Assembly: GCF_013155265.1 (NCBI RefSeq) | Contig: NZ_JABJXU010000001.1 | Location: forward strand, 124,001-188,000 | DNA length: 64,000 bases | Reading direction: 5' to 3' | Source: Enterococcus sp. MMGLQ5-1 | GTDB lineage: Bacteria > Bacillota > Bacilli > Lactobacillales > Streptococcaceae | In this document: in pieces, positions 1 to 7,912 of the stretch | Position numbering within the stretch: the first letter of the stretch is position 1 | Layout of the letters: every line of letters begins with the position of its first letter | The notes under the pieces: generated by a model | Told to the model about the DNA's origin: nothing | Databases searched by the model: none | What the model saw: only the letters and a program-made list of their open reading frames with translations | Made by a program: the position numbers and the translations under genes

Positions 1-2
1 CC

Positions 3-1499
3 GAAGCCAATCAGGCTTATCAATCGCTACAGACTAAAGAATTAGCTTTCTATCAGCAATCAGAAGCAAAGATAAACGAGTTAAGGGCTGAATTTCCCGA
101 AATCTACGGTTTTTTAAGTAATCAAGAGGTACTGGAAAATCAGTATATTCAAAAAGAAGCGCAGCGCAAAAAATTTCTTGATGTCAATCAGCTAGAAAAT
201 ACAGAGTCATATTCAAATGAGACATTAGCAATGCTGGCAAAAAGTGAAAACCAGAGTAATCGTCGGTTTTCAATCACTAAAATGGTAATTTTTTTAGCCT
301 TAGCCTTCTTTTTATTTATTCTACTAAGCAATCATTTGCCTTTAGCGATTATTTTAGCTTTAATTGTGATTTTGATTGGCTATGTTTTTGCTGCCATGTC
401 GAGCCCAAAAGAGTTAGATTCTGCTGTTACTTTTGCTGAGGCGACGTCAATAAATCAACAGCTTCAACAGCTAGAGCAGTATGATCAAGAATTAGATGAA
501 TTGGACAGTCAGCTAGAGGAAAGTCAGCATCAAATTCACTTTTTTGTTAATGAGCTTGCTTACTTTGATGACCGGGTATTTAATGCTGACTTAGGTTTAA
601 AAGAAAAAATGAGGGCACTTGAACAGTTTGCACAGGAATCGACGATGCGGTTAAATCAAATTCAGCTTTTAGCGATTGACGAAAAACGGAATAAACAAAA
701 ACGACAGCAATTAAAGCTAGAAAAGCTTAAGCAAGAAAATCCTAATTATCAGCAGCTGGCGGCGCAATTGGAAAATCAAAAAACGTTAATTAATCAAAAG
801 ATGCAGCTTCAAATTCTACAAAAACGGCTGGCACAATATTTTAATTTAGCTGAGTCAGTTGATTTTTCTTTGCTATTTAAAGAGATGGTTGAAAAACAGA
901 ATATTTTATCTAGTAACCAGATTAAACTTGACCAATTGCGTGATAAAAAAAGTCAATTGACAAGTGAAATTCAATTTCTACAAACAGATGATTCGTTAGA
1001 TAATTTATATCAAAAACAATCTAATCTTGCAGCAGAAATTGAAATTTTAGTCAAGGAATGGTCAGTAAAAAGTGGGCTGGTAGAGCTATATCAGCTGATT
1101 TTGGCTAATCTTTCGGAGGTTACTCTACCAGAGATTTTGGGCTTGGCTAGAGATCAATTTATTGAATTAACTGATAATCGCTATCGAGATATACGTTTGG
1201 AAAAACAGGTGCTAATTGTTGAAACAGCGAGCTGTAAAGAATTACGAGTATTGGATTTATCAACTGGGACAAAGGATCAATTACTTTTGGCTTTACGCTT
1301 TGCTTTGATTAAATCCAAAGCATTGAATTTTCCAGTTTTTGTTGATGATGCCTTTTTACGGTATGATAAAATGCGTAAAGAGCGTGTCTTTCAATTATTC
1401 GAGCGTTATCATGAGGCGCAGCTGATTATTTTCACGAGTGATCTAGGATTAAAACTATTTTTTGAAGCAAATAAAGAAGCAGTAGAGGTGCTAAATTAA
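3..1499 (+). CDS. yhaN: YhaN-like SMC/SbcC-type ATPase, 3' part (5' end outside window)
   Basis: The frame is open from the window edge, so this is the C-terminal ~498 residues of a larger protein; the ATG at 231 is internal. Visible in order: charged coiled-coil sequence, two adjacent hydrophobic segments (about bases 280-410), a second long Gln/Glu/Lys-rich coiled coil, and a C-terminal ATPase half with an ABC/SMC-like signature (LSTGTKDQLLLALR) and a Walker B-like VFVDDAFLRYD. That combination, with yhaM directly downstream, is characteristic of the B. subtilis YhaN family of large AAA proteins of poorly defined role in DNA or RNA metabolism. The stop codon overlaps the yhaM start by one base, so the two are translationally coupled. 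The family call is firm; function is inferred from relatives. Confidence 0.85.
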   Translation, partial: EANQAYQSLQTKELAFYQQSEAKINELRAEFPEIYGFLSNQEVLENQYIQKEAQRKKFLDVNQLENTESYSNETLAMLAKSENQSNRRFSITKMVIFLALAFFLFILLSNHLPLAIILALIVILIGYVFAAMSSPKELDSAVTFAEATSINQQLQQLEQYDQELDELDSQLEESQHQIHFFVNELAYFDDRVFNADLGLKEKMRALEQFAQESTMRLNQIQLLAIDEKRNKQKRQQLKLEKLKQENPNYQQLAAQLENQKTLINQKMQLQILQKRLAQYFNLAESVDFSLLFKEMVEKQNILSSNQIKLDQLRDKKSQLTSEIQFLQTDDSLDNLYQKQSNLAAEIEILVKEWSVKSGLVELYQLILANLSEVTLPEILGLARDQFIELTDNRYRDIRLEKQVLIVETASCKELRVLDLSTGTKDQLLLALRFALIKSKALNFPVFVDDAFLRYDKMRKERVFQLFERYHEAQLIIFTSDLGLKLFFEANKEAVEVLN

Positions 1500-2455
1500 T
1501 GAAGAAATTAAAAGATTTGAAAATAGACGAGCATTTTGAGACATATTTATTGATTAAAACAGCAGAGCTCAGAAGGACTAAGGCTGGTAAAGATTATCTT
1601 GCTTTTACCTTTCAAGATGAAACGGGTCAAATTGACGGCAAGCTTTGGGATGCGCAGCCAATTTTTGTAGAACGCTTTAAAGCAGGTGTTGTCGTTAATA
1701 TTAAGGGTAAAAAAGAGCTTTATAATGGCATGCCACAGCTAAATCAAATTACTCTGCAATTAGCCAATAATATCAATCTTCGACCAGAAGACTTTAAAGA
1801 AAAGCCCCCTGTTAATGTCGAAAAATTAAGAGAAGAAATGACGCAGACTATTTTTGATATTAAAAATCCAATATGGAATCGAATTGTTCGCCACTTGCTG
1901 AAAAAATATGATGAAGAATTTTTTTCATATCCTGCGGCAAAAACGAATCATCATGCTTTTGAGACGGGGCTTGCCTATCATACCTTGACTATGGTAAAAA
2001 TTGCACGTGCTTTGAGTGAAATTTATCCTGAGCTGAATGCCTCATTACTTTATTCAGGCATTATTTTACATGACTTGGCTAAGGTGATAGAACTTTCAGG
2101 AGCTAATAATACAGAATATACACTTCGAGGTAATTTAATTGGACATATTGTTTTAATTGATGAAGAAATATCTAAGGCGATTATTGAATTGAATATTGAT
2201 GAGAATCGAGAAGATGTCTTGATTTTACGTCATGTTATTTTGAGTCATCATGGTTTATTAGAATATGGTTCTCCTGTTCGACCTAAGCTAATGGAGGCAG
2301 AAATCATTCATCAGATTGATAACTTGGATGCAACGATGCAAATGTTAAGTGGTGCATTACGCCAAGTATCACCTGGAGAAACCACCTCGCGTGTTTTCGC
2401 TTTGGATAATCGTAATTTTTATAAGCCTACTTTTAAAGATGGTGTTTCTGACTAA
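1499..2455 (+). CDS. yhaM: 3'-5' exoribonuclease YhaM family
   Basis: 318 residues, the usual YhaM length. The N-terminal ~110 residues are an OB-fold nucleic-acid-binding domain (KAGKDYLAFTFQDETGQIDGKLWD). The rest is an HD phosphohydrolase domain with HHAFETGLAYHT, the metal-binding HDLAK doublet, and a later HVILSHHGLLEYGSP histidine cluster. YhaM proteins are metal-dependent 3'-5' exonucleases acting on RNA and single-stranded DNA. The start overlaps the yhaN stop (TAATG), so it is probably co-transcribed with yhaN. All expected metal ligands appear present. Confidence 0.93.
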   Translation: MKKLKDLKIDEHFETYLLIKTAELRRTKAGKDYLAFTFQDETGQIDGKLWDAQPIFVERFKAGVVVNIKGKKELYNGMPQLNQITLQLANNINLRPEDFKEKPPVNVEKLREEMTQTIFDIKNPIWNRIVRHLLKKYDEEFFSYPAAKTNHHAFETGLAYHTLTMVKIARALSEIYPELNASLLYSGIILHDLAKVIELSGANNTEYTLRGNLIGHIVLIDEEISKAIIELNIDENREDVLILRHVILSHHGLLEYGSPVRPKLMEAEIIHQIDNLDATMQMLSGALRQVSPGETTSRVFALDNRNFYKPTFKDGVSD

Positions 2456-2462
2456 AAAACAC

Positions 2463-2491
2463 TTGAAATTTGATAGATATTGGCGTACAAT
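2463..2491 (+). promoter_or_regulatory. Sigma-A promoter of rpsF-ssb-rpsR
   Basis: -35 TTGAAA at 2463-2468 and -10 TACAAT at 2486-2491 with a 17-nt spacer. The ~75-nt leader that follows holds two short inverted repeats (GAGTAA/TTTACTC and TCTCTA/TAGAGA) before the AGGAGG of rpsF. A leader hairpin could take part in ribosomal-protein autoregulation, but I do not see a diagnostic S6:S18-binding motif. Confidence 0.7.
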
Positions 2492-2571
2492 AGTTAATTG
2501 TGAGTAATTAAGTTTACTCCTTTCTCTAGACAAATGCTTTAGAGACATAGACCAAAAGGAGGTGTAAATCA

Positions 2572-2865
2572 ATGACAAAGTACGAAATTTTATACATTAT
2601 TCGTCCAAACATTGATGAAGAAGCAAAAACAGCTTTAGTTGAGCGTTTTGATTCAATTCTTAAAGACAACGGTGCTGCAACTGTTGAATCTAAAGACTGG
2701 GAAAAACGTCGCTTAGCTTATGAGATTGGTGATTTCCGTGAAGGATTGTACCGTATCATTAATGTTGAAGCTCCTTCAGATGCGCAAGCAATCAATGAAT
2801 TTGATCGTTTGGCAAAAATCAATGATGACATTTTACGTCACATGATTGTGAAGTTAGAAGCTTAA
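2572..2865 (+). CDS. rpsF: 30S ribosomal protein S6
   Basis: 97 residues, the standard length, beginning [19 protein letters not shown] and containing the family pattern of alternating beta strands and [12 protein letters not shown]6 binds the central domain of 16S rRNA as a heterodimer with S18. An AAAGGAGGTG ribosome site sits at ideal spacing before the ATG. First gene of the conserved rpsF-ssb-rpsR operon; 13 nt separate it from ssb. Confidence 0.98.
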   Translation: MTKYEILYIIRPNIDEEAKTALVERFDSILKDNGAATVESKDWEKRRLAYEIGDFREGLYRIINVEAPSDAQAINEFDRLAKINDDILRHMIVKLEA

Positions 2866-2878
2866 CAGAGGTGCTTAA

Positions 2879-3370
2879 ATGATAAATAACGTTGTATTAG
2901 TAGGTCGTTTAACTAAAGATCCTGAATTACGCTATACTGCGAGTGGTGTTGCTACGGCAAGTTTTACACTTGCTGTCAATCGTCAGTTTAAAAATCAAGC
3001 TGGTGAAAGAGAGGCAGACTTTATTCGTTGTGTGATTTGGCGTCAGTCTGCAGAAAATTTTTCAAGCTGGGCTAAAAAAGGTGCTTTAATTGGTGTAACA
3101 GGTCGGATTCAAACAGGAAGTTATGATAATAACCAAGGTCAGCGTGTTTACACAACAGACGTGGTTGTCGATAATTTCCAAATGTTAGAATCACGAGCAG
3201 CTCGTGGAGAATCTCAAGGTTTTTCAGCGCCGCAGCAAAACAATACATACAATAACAACAATAATTCATATCAGGCACAGGATACTCAAAAAGCGCCGGA
3301 TTTTGGGCGTGAAGAGAATCCATTCGGTACGAGTCCAATTGAAATATCGGATGATGATTTACCATTTTAA
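2879..3370 (+). CDS. ssb: Single-stranded DNA-binding protein
   Basis: 163 residues: an N-terminal OB fold ([20 protein letters not shown], then [14 protein letters not shown]), an Asn/Gln-rich flexible linker, and the acidic C-terminal tip DDDLPF that recruits replication and repair partners. Length and tail are those of the essential Firmicutes SsbA. It lies between rpsF and rpsR as in most Firmicutes, so it is expressed with them. No anomalies. Confidence 0.98.
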   Translation: MINNVVLVGRLTKDPELRYTASGVATASFTLAVNRQFKNQAGEREADFIRCVIWRQSAENFSSWAKKGALIGVTGRIQTGSYDNNQGQRVYTTDVVVDNFQMLESRAARGESQGFSAPQQNNTYNNNNNSYQAQDTQKAPDFGREENPFGTSPIEISDDDLPF

Positions 3371-3400
3371 TAAGATAAGAAACTAAAGGAGGAATGACCA

Positions 3401-3643
3401 ATGGCTCAACCACAACGTCGTGGTGGTATGCGTCGTCGTAAAAAAGTTGACTTTATTGCGGCTAACCATATTGACTATGTTGACTATAAAGACGTTAAAT
3501 TATTAGAACGTTTCATCTCAGAACGTGGTAAAATTTTACCTCGTCGCGTGACAGGAACTTCTGCTAAAAACCAACGTAAAGTAACAATCGCGATTAAACG
3601 CGCTCGCGTAATGGGATTACTTCCATTCGTAAGCGAAGACTAA
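3401..3643 (+). CDS. rpsR: 30S ribosomal protein S18
   Basis: 80 residues with the basic N-terminus ([13 protein letters not shown]) and the conserved core [22 protein letters not shown] followed by [14 protein letters not shown]18 pairs with S6 on the 30S platform. No zinc cysteines, so this is the Cys-less form. AAAGGAGGAATGACC supplies the ribosome site. Last gene of the operon, closed by the terminator at 3656. Confidence 0.98.
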   Translation: MAQPQRRGGMRRRKKVDFIAANHIDYVDYKDVKLLERFISERGKILPRRVTGTSAKNQRKVTIAIKRARVMGLLPFVSED

Positions 3644-3655
3644 TCATTAAATATC

Positions 3656-3691
3656 AGCGATTTGGATTTTCCAAATCGCTTTTTCTTTTTT
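3656..3691 (+). terminator. Rho-independent terminator after rpsR
   Basis: Perfect hairpin AGCGATTTGG-ATTTT-CCAAATCGCT followed directly by a T-rich tract (TTTTCTTTTTT). Confidence 0.95.
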
Positions 3692-3740
3692 ATCTTAGCT
3701 TAAATTGGCTATTATGCTTATCTGGAACTTTGAATTAAAG

Positions 3741-3769
3741 TTGCATTTTCAGATTGATATCGGTAAAAT
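3741..3769 (+). promoter_or_regulatory. Promoter of tRNA-Arg
   Basis: -35 TTGCAT (3741-3746), 17-nt spacer, -10 TAAAAT (3764-3769), ending 29 nt before the mature tRNA 5' end. Confidence 0.6.
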
Positions 3770-3798
3770 AGAGAAGGTTAATTTTTCATAATTGTTAA

Positions 3799-3870
3799 GC
3801 GTCCTTAGTGTAATGGATATCACGGAAGATTCCGGTTCTTCAGATAGGGGTTCGATTCCCTTAGGACGCA
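3799..3870 (+). tRNA. tRNA-Arg (anticodon CCG)
   Basis: A 72-nt cloverleaf can be folded by eye: acceptor GCGTCCT/AGGACGC with discriminator A, a D-arm GTG...CAC, anticodon stem GAAGA/TCTTC around loop TTCCGGT (anticodon CCG, reading CGG), and a T-arm AGGGG-TTCGATT-CCCTT. CCA is not encoded. This tRNA is a frequent integration site, and an integrase remnant lies just downstream. Confidence 0.95.
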
Positions 3871-3936
3871 TATAAAGCCCTTATATATCAGCGTTTACAA
3901 TTGATATGTACAAAATGCGTGCCAAATTATTTCAAG

Positions 3937-4204
3937 TCAGGAGACAATTTCAGAGATTGTACTTCTGATTTTTTCATTTTCTCTTTCTTCTAATTCTTTG
4001 ATAGCGTGTGTACAAGCCTCCATCGTTACAGCTAAACTTTTATGCCCAAGATGTTTAGAAGCAGCTAATATATTTACACCATTGTCAATTAAAACAGAGT
4101 CATTGGTGTGTCTTAGTGCATGCATAGTTATCAGATTTATTTGTAATTGAGAACCCAATTTTTAAATTTATTGTTTGCGGCATTAGCGTTGCGAGCTGGA
4201 GCGT
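3937..4204 (-). pseudogene. Tyrosine-recombinase (phage/ICE integrase) remnant
   Basis: Only the C-terminal part of a tyrosine integrase survives. The 73-residue frame (3937-4158) has box II HALRHT and the LGHKSLAVTM motif. At the position of the nucleophilic tyrosine (T-x-x-x-Y-T-H) it reads ACTH, so Tyr is replaced by Cys (TGT, one base from TAT). Upstream on the same strand, another frame (4147-4204) encodes APARNANAANNKFKNWVLNYK and then a stop, which looks like the preceding part of the same gene joined by a frameshift or deletion. The gene is therefore dead. Its place 66 nt beyond tRNA-Arg, pointing toward it, fits a relic of an element that integrated there. I found no second copy of the tRNA 3' end in the window. 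Confidence 0.85.
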
Positions 4205-4207
4205 ATT

Positions 4208-4378
4208 TTACATATCTGTGAAAGTAGTAATGATTATTACAATGGCATATACAAGGACAGAAAAAATGGTTATTCCAGACCCAATATTTTTTAATATTTT
4301 AAACTTTGTGGATAATCCAATAAGCAGAACAACTAAACCAATAACAAATATCGTGAACATAATTAAAGTAAATCCCAT
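4208..4378 (-). CDS. Small membrane protein, 56 aa
   Basis: Frame MGFTLIMFTIFVIGLVVLLI... on the minus strand with two hydrophobic stretches (residues about 4-23 and 34-51) separated by a basic turn (STKFKILKN). An AGGGAG ribosome site precedes the ATG. It resembles the two-helix small membrane proteins common on mobile elements, but I do not recognise a family. It lies inside the decayed island directly before the integrase remnant, on the same strand. Confidence 0.6.
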   Translation of the reverse strand: MGFTLIMFTIFVIGLVVLLIGLSTKFKILKNIGSGITIFSVLVYAIVIIITTFTDM

Positions 4379-4495
4379 AAGTAACGCTCCCTATTGTTTT
4401 TGATTTCAGAATATCAGAATTTTGAGTTAGAAAGCGATTTATAAAGGATTTTTAACAGGAGTTAGGCGAGAAAGAAGTAGCAACGAGAGACAAGT

Positions 4496-4522
4496 AAAAA
4501 AAGCACTCTAATCATAGAGTAC
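4496..4522 (-). terminator. Terminator of the 75-aa gene
   Basis: On the minus strand, AGTACTCTA-TGAT-TAGAGTGCT is followed by seven T residues, ten bases after the stop codon at 4532. It supports the 75-aa frame as a real transcription unit. Confidence 0.8.
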
Positions 4523-4531
4523 TCAATATTT

Positions 4532-4759
4532 TTATCTACTAGGAATATCCTTAACTGCTGTCTCTAAATCTGTATAAACCCTGAGAGCATTTTGCATCAT
4601 TGGATGATGGTTATGGAGTTTAAAAGCATCAGCCATTCCTATAAGAACATAGCCAATTTTTATTTGTGTCCGTGTTCTTTGGTTTTCAAAAGCGTGGCGT
4701 TCCGACAGATATAATACATTGTCGCTCTCGTAAATTTTTACAGGATATCGTTTTTTCAT
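4532..4759 (-). CDS. Hypothetical protein, 75 aa
   Basis: 75 residues, hydrophilic, starting MKKRYPVKIYESDNVLYLSERHAFENQRT, without membrane segments or cysteines. An AAGGAAGTGG ribosome site lies just before the ATG, and a good terminator follows the stop. I do not recognise the family. It is isolated in the accessory island between tRNA-Arg and the SemiSWEET gene, so it is probably cargo of the decayed element. Confidence 0.65.
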   Translation of the reverse strand: MKKRYPVKIYESDNVLYLSERHAFENQRTRTQIKIGYVLIGMADAFKLHNHHPMMQNALRVYTDLETAVKDIPSR

Positions 4760-5173
4760 ATTACCACTTCCTTCCTGTCATTACAGCATGACATATATTA
4801 GAGAAAATAGATATAAATAGTCGTAATAATATTGATAACTTAATGTTTAATAAATATGTAGGTAGGGAATGAAGTACATCCTGAATAATAGACAATAGCC
4901 TCCTCAATTAAGAGGAAGCTATCTAACTAGTAAATATTTATATTCTAAAGTTGACGGATACTATTACGTGAAATTAATTATTTTTCATTTAAACGACACA
5001 CTCCCAAACCGCTAGTGCATCCTTGTAGCCCTTTAGCTACGCCAGTGTGAATAAAATCTTCAAAACAATTTAAAGTGTCGCATAAAAATATTGTTCGTTT
5101 AAGTTAATTGTAAAGCATCCATCTCAAAATAACAAATGATAGTTAAGAAAAATTAATAAACAGGAGGCAAACG
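4760..5173. other. Gene-free stretch with hairpins in the island
   Basis: About 410 bases without a convincing gene. It contains an imperfect hairpin at 4895-4922 (ATAGC-C-TCCTC / GAGGA-A-GCTAT, no T tract). A nested pair of stems lies at 4997-5049: outer CACACT/AGTGTG, inner GTAGC/GCTAC. The sequence around the second is less AT-rich than its surroundings and looks like a structured site, but I cannot identify it. Confidence 0.4.
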
Positions 5174-5344
5174 ATGAGTGAAGCTATTTATCAATTATAT
5201 AAAAAATCAAGCTATACATCCCTGTATAAAATAAAGCTAAAAGTATTAATAAAAATAATGTTGATAAATCGACAAAAGACTTATCAAGTAAATTTTCTAA
5301 AATTTTCCAAATCAGAGTTAATAGAAAGGCGCATGATAATCTAA
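5174..5344 (+). CDS. Possible 56-aa ORF with strong RBS, antisense to a membrane gene
   Basis: AGGAGG at 5162-5167 stands seven bases before an ATG opening the frame MSEAIYQLYKKSSYTSLYKI, which runs 56 codons to TAA. The body is the reverse complement of the 3' end of the minus-strand membrane gene, so beyond the first few codons it may be non-coding. It could be the truncated 5' end of a lost gene now fused to unrelated sequence, or a chance frame. Confidence 0.25.
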   Translation: MSEAIYQLYKKSSYTSLYKIKLKVLIKIMLINRQKTYQVNFLKFSKSELIERRMII

Positions 5345-5540
5345 TTTTTGTATTCTTAGATATTTGATATGAAATAATCCCGATTCCTATCATTAGATAA
5401 TTAATGTATATCGAAGAATCTAAGCCAATAGTGACTAATTGAATGATTGCAGCAAGTGTTGTACCAGATATAAAACCAAATAACATGGCATATTTTTTAT
5501 TTTGAGATAGCACATTAATAAATTTTTTCATAGGAACCAC
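5184..5540 (-). CDS. Hypothetical membrane protein, 118 aa
   Basis: 118 residues beginning MVPMKKFINVLSQNKKY; a start at the second Met (codon 4) is equally possible, with AAAGGTGG upstream. About four hydrophobic segments are visible (roughly 18-37, 44-58, 66-82, 92-115). No family recognised. It stands alone in the accessory island between hairpin-rich DNA and the first repeat locus. The minus-strand terminator at 5635 insulates it from upstream transcription. Confidence 0.65.
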   Translation of the reverse strand: MVPMKKFINVLSQNKKYAMLFGFISGTTLAAIIQLVTIGLDSSIYINYLMIGIGIISYQISKNTKIRLSCAFLLTLIWKILENLLDKSFVDLSTLFLLILLALFYTGMYSLIFYIIDK

Positions 5541-5629
5541 CTTTCTTTGATTAGAATTATATCATCTTAATATTTATATACATAATAATAACTTAAACGT
5601 GAGGCAGATGATAAGTGAATTGAGTAAAT

Positions 5630-5652
5630 AAAAAGAGATACCGAAGTATCTC
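5630..5652 (-). terminator. Minus-strand terminator with TTCG loop
   Basis: Read on the minus strand: GAGATAC-TTCG-GTATCTC followed by TTTTTATTT. It directly follows the stop of the 37-codon membrane fragment at 5657, as if ending a gene whose 5' part is lost. Confidence 0.85.
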
Positions 5653-5656
5653 ATGA

Positions 5657-5770
5657 TTATTTTAATATCAAATAAAGCCATAAAACATAAACGAGAACAT
5701 TTCCGATTAATGGTAAGACGATTTTTTCAGATGACTTTAAAAAAAATGAACAAATCATAATCGTTGTCAT
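5657..5770 (-). pseudogene. Probable 3' remnant of a membrane protein gene
   Basis: A 37-codon frame (MTTIMICSFFLKSSEKIVLP...) with a hydrophobic end. The frame stays open a further 18 codons upstream (YLKTLSVTLRTKVRAI) before an in-frame TAG. A strong terminator immediately after the stop suggests this was the end of a larger gene. The upstream side runs into repeat locus A, so a repeat insertion or deletion may have removed the rest. Confidence 0.4.
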
Positions 5771-5828
5771 GATGGCACGCACTTTAGTACGTAGGGTTAC
5801 CGATAATGTTTTAAGATAGATTATCTAA

Positions 5829-6140
5829 AAATCTCAAAATTGTTCAAATAGATATATTATTCGTTCAGACAGAAAGCATCTAACTGAACAAAAGAATGAC
5901 TTGTCTTTTTCACAGTTTTAATCAGAGAGAGTATGCATCTTGCTAGACAGGCTTTCTCTCTTAAAACTGTTCAAATAGATACGTCATCCGGTCAGACAGA
6001 AAACGTCTGACTATATAAACGAATGACTCGTCTATTTTTCACAGTTTTAATCAGAGAGAGTAAGCACCTTGCTTTATGATTTTTTTACGAGGCAGTTTAA
6101 TACCTTTTTCTACGTCATTAAACGTCTTTTGTCTCAAACT
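5829..6140. repeat. Nested intergenic repeat, locus A (two inner units, left shell arm missing)
   Basis: Two copies of a ~120-nt palindromic unit (about 5829-5944, degenerate; 5949-6070, well conserved) are followed by the right-hand shell sequence TACGTCATTAAACGTCTTTTG. Each unit begins near TCTCAAAACTGTTCAAATAGA and ends with the rough complement (TCTATTTTTCACAGTTTTAATCAGAGA), with an inner GTCAGAC/CGTCTGA pair. The left shell arm seen at loci B-D is not recognisable here. The locus lies between the membrane-gene remnant and the SemiSWEET gene. Confidence 0.85.
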
Positions 6141-6191
6141 TCCTATTTCGTTTACTGTTCAAAAACATCAGGCTAGCTTAAAGCCGCATTA

Positions 6192-6449
6192 TCATAATAG
6201 TGCGGTAATAACTGTCAGGATACCAAAAATAATACCCGGAAAATTTGCAATAATAACTGGCCAGTCTTTTTTTTCTTTTCTAAAGCCATATAAAACCCAA
6301 AGTGTGCAGTTTAAGGCAGCGACTGCGGGTTGAATAAAGCCCGATTTATCACCAGTTAGATTGCCATAGATTTGAGGTATATAAGAGACGTACATCAATA
6401 TTGCGGTGATCGTTGCAATTGTTCCTAGTGAAATTTTTTTTTCCTTCAT
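6192..6449 (-). CDS. SemiSWEET-family small sugar transporter
   Basis: 85 residues with three hydrophobic segments (about 8-26, 38-54, 62-84). It carries a PQ-type motif in the first helix (MYVSYIPQIYGNL) and a conserved NCTLWVLYGF in the second, the pattern of bacterial SemiSWEETs (half-SWEET/PQ-loop proteins) that dimerise to move sugars down a gradient. Length matches the family (80-90 aa). A GAAGGAAG ribosome site precedes the ATG. No linked sugar-catabolic gene, so the substrate is unknown. Confidence 0.8.
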   Translation of the reverse strand: MKEKKISLGTIATITAILMYVSYIPQIYGNLTGDKSGFIQPAVAALNCTLWVLYGFRKEKKDWPVIIANFPGIIFGILTVITALL

Positions 6450-6601
6450 TTTAACTTCCTTCGCTATTTAGAACCTTCAAAAAATAATATACTAATTTAG
6501 TATAACATTCAAAAGTTTATCATGACAAATTTGGAAGAGTGATTGTAGCTTTATTTTGATAGCGATTTGACATGATAGGTGGAATGTTAAACGAAAGCTT
6601 A

Positions 6602-7612
6602 TTATTTTTCGGGTGCTCGATAGCCAGCTTGCTCGGCCTCTGAAATGGTTTTGAACATGGCGACAGGTTTAGTTGTTCGAGCGTAATAGGTGCTGCCAGG
6701 AACATGGTAGATACCACTGCTGCTGCCTTTAATAGTACCCTGTCCATTGGCATCAACATATTGCACTTCATCTGAGCTAGCTTGCTGCGGTGTCTGCCTT
6801 TGTGCTTCGATCGCCGCTTCTTGCGCCTGCTGCTGAGCTACGATTCTTTGTTTTTCGACCTCTTGCTCTCTTGCTGTGATGGCATCGTTAATAGTCGATA
6901 AGCGAGCAGCTAATCCAGTATTTCCATTAGGAATAGCTTGAACGGCACTGATTGCTACATTATAGTTCTCACGCGTTTGATTAGCTTCTACCTGGTTGAC
7001 TGCCGCTGTTGCTGTTTCTATTAACGCTTCTTTTTCCTTAGCGGCATTGTAGACTGTAACATCAAAGCCATTATCAGTAGTGTAGCCATCAACACTCCAG
7101 ATACCAATTTTTTCAGCTTTTGCTTTAGATTGAACTTCTTGGAGTAGCTTAAGCTGTGTATTGTTGTTTTTATCGTCTGCTTTAACGCGTGCTAGACCTT
7201 CTTTGACTAAAGTCTCCTGTAATAACTTACCGTCTAACCAAACATACATCAAATCATTTTTTTGTTCGTCCTGATGCTGACCATGATCATATTCAACTTT
7301 AATTTCCTTTGCTGCTTTGATTAAGTTTTCACTTCTTACCTTCGCCTCATTTGAAAAAGGTTGGTTCGCTGCAGCTTCTGGTGTATCAATCAATAGAAAT
7401 CTGACTGCTGTCTTTTTTTGATTATAATTGAATATGGCACTTTCTCCGTCAATGACCTTAGATAGCTTCGCTTGATAATTTGTTTTTGCTTTCTTAGTAC
7501 TGGCTGTGCTTTGATTTGTCGGATTTTTTGCTTGCGTATCGCCACAACCACTTACAATTAAAAATGATAAAAATGCCGTTATAATCCCAAATAATACTTT
7601 TCTTTGTTTCAT
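6602..7612 (-). CDS. Lipoprotein with degenerate staphylococcal-nuclease domain and C-terminal sunset-like domain
   Basis: 336 residues: lipoprotein signal with lipobox VSGC (Cys23), a linker, an SNase-fold domain (about 47-174), an Ala/Gln/Glu-rich coiled region (about 187-275), and a C-terminal ~45 residues (GIYHVPGSTYYARTT...EAEQAGYR) resembling the sunset domain found after such nucleases. Compared with S. aureus thermonuclease (family knowledge), Arg71, Asp76 and Glu79 match Arg35, Asp40 and Glu43. The metal ligand Asp21 is replaced by Glu57 (DGES instead of DGDT) and catalytic Arg87 by Asn119. Activity is therefore doubtful; it may bind nucleic acid or be altered. It is probably anchored on the outer membrane face. 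Monocistronic, with a long AT-rich upstream region. Confidence 0.85.
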   Translation of the reverse strand: MKQRKVLFGIITAFLSFLIVSGCGDTQAKNPTNQSTASTKKAKTNYQAKLSKVIDGESAIFNYNQKKTAVRFLLIDTPEAAANQPFSNEAKVRSENLIKAAKEIKVEYDHGQHQDEQKNDLMYVWLDGKLLQETLVKEGLARVKADDKNNNTQLKLLQEVQSKAKAEKIGIWSVDGYTTDNGFDVTVYNAAKEKEALIETATAAVNQVEANQTRENYNVAISAVQAIPNGNTGLAARLSTINDAITAREQEVEKQRIVAQQQAQEAAIEAQRQTPQQASSDEVQYVDANGQGTIKGSSSGIYHVPGSTYYARTTKPVAMFKTISEAEQAGYRAPEK

Positions 7613-7912
7613 AATACTTCCTTTTTATTTTATTTAAAACATAATAATAAATAATTATAAAGTAAGTTGATTTTATTATAGAAAAATTATTAAAAATGTT
7701 TTATATCGATAATATAGCATAAGCTGTGTACTGATAATAGATAAAAATATTTTATTTATATAAAAATAAAATATTATAAAATGAGCTGCATTATTCTATT
7801 TTAAAATAAAATTATTAAATTTGCTTAATAAATTAAGCTCAATTATGATACAATCGTTATTAATAGTCATAATTTTTATGGCTGAATTATTATTTTGAAA
7901 GGTTAGGTATTT
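7613..7912. promoter_or_regulatory. AT-rich divergent intergenic region with promoter for the AGCS gene
   Basis: 300 nt between divergent genes. A plausible promoter for the symporter is -35 TTGCTT (7821-7826), 17-nt spacer, -10 TATGAT (7844-7849). The spacer contains the inverted repeat GCTTAAT-A-AATTAAGC, which could be an operator. The rest is AT-rich without a recognisable element. Confidence 0.5.

Noticed and set aside
3072-3413. 113-codon minus-strand frame over ssb
   Set aside because: Antisense shadow of ssb with no family resemblance.
4218-4403. 61-codon plus-strand frame
   Set aside because: The opposite strand carries a better-supported 56-aa membrane protein with a ribosome site.
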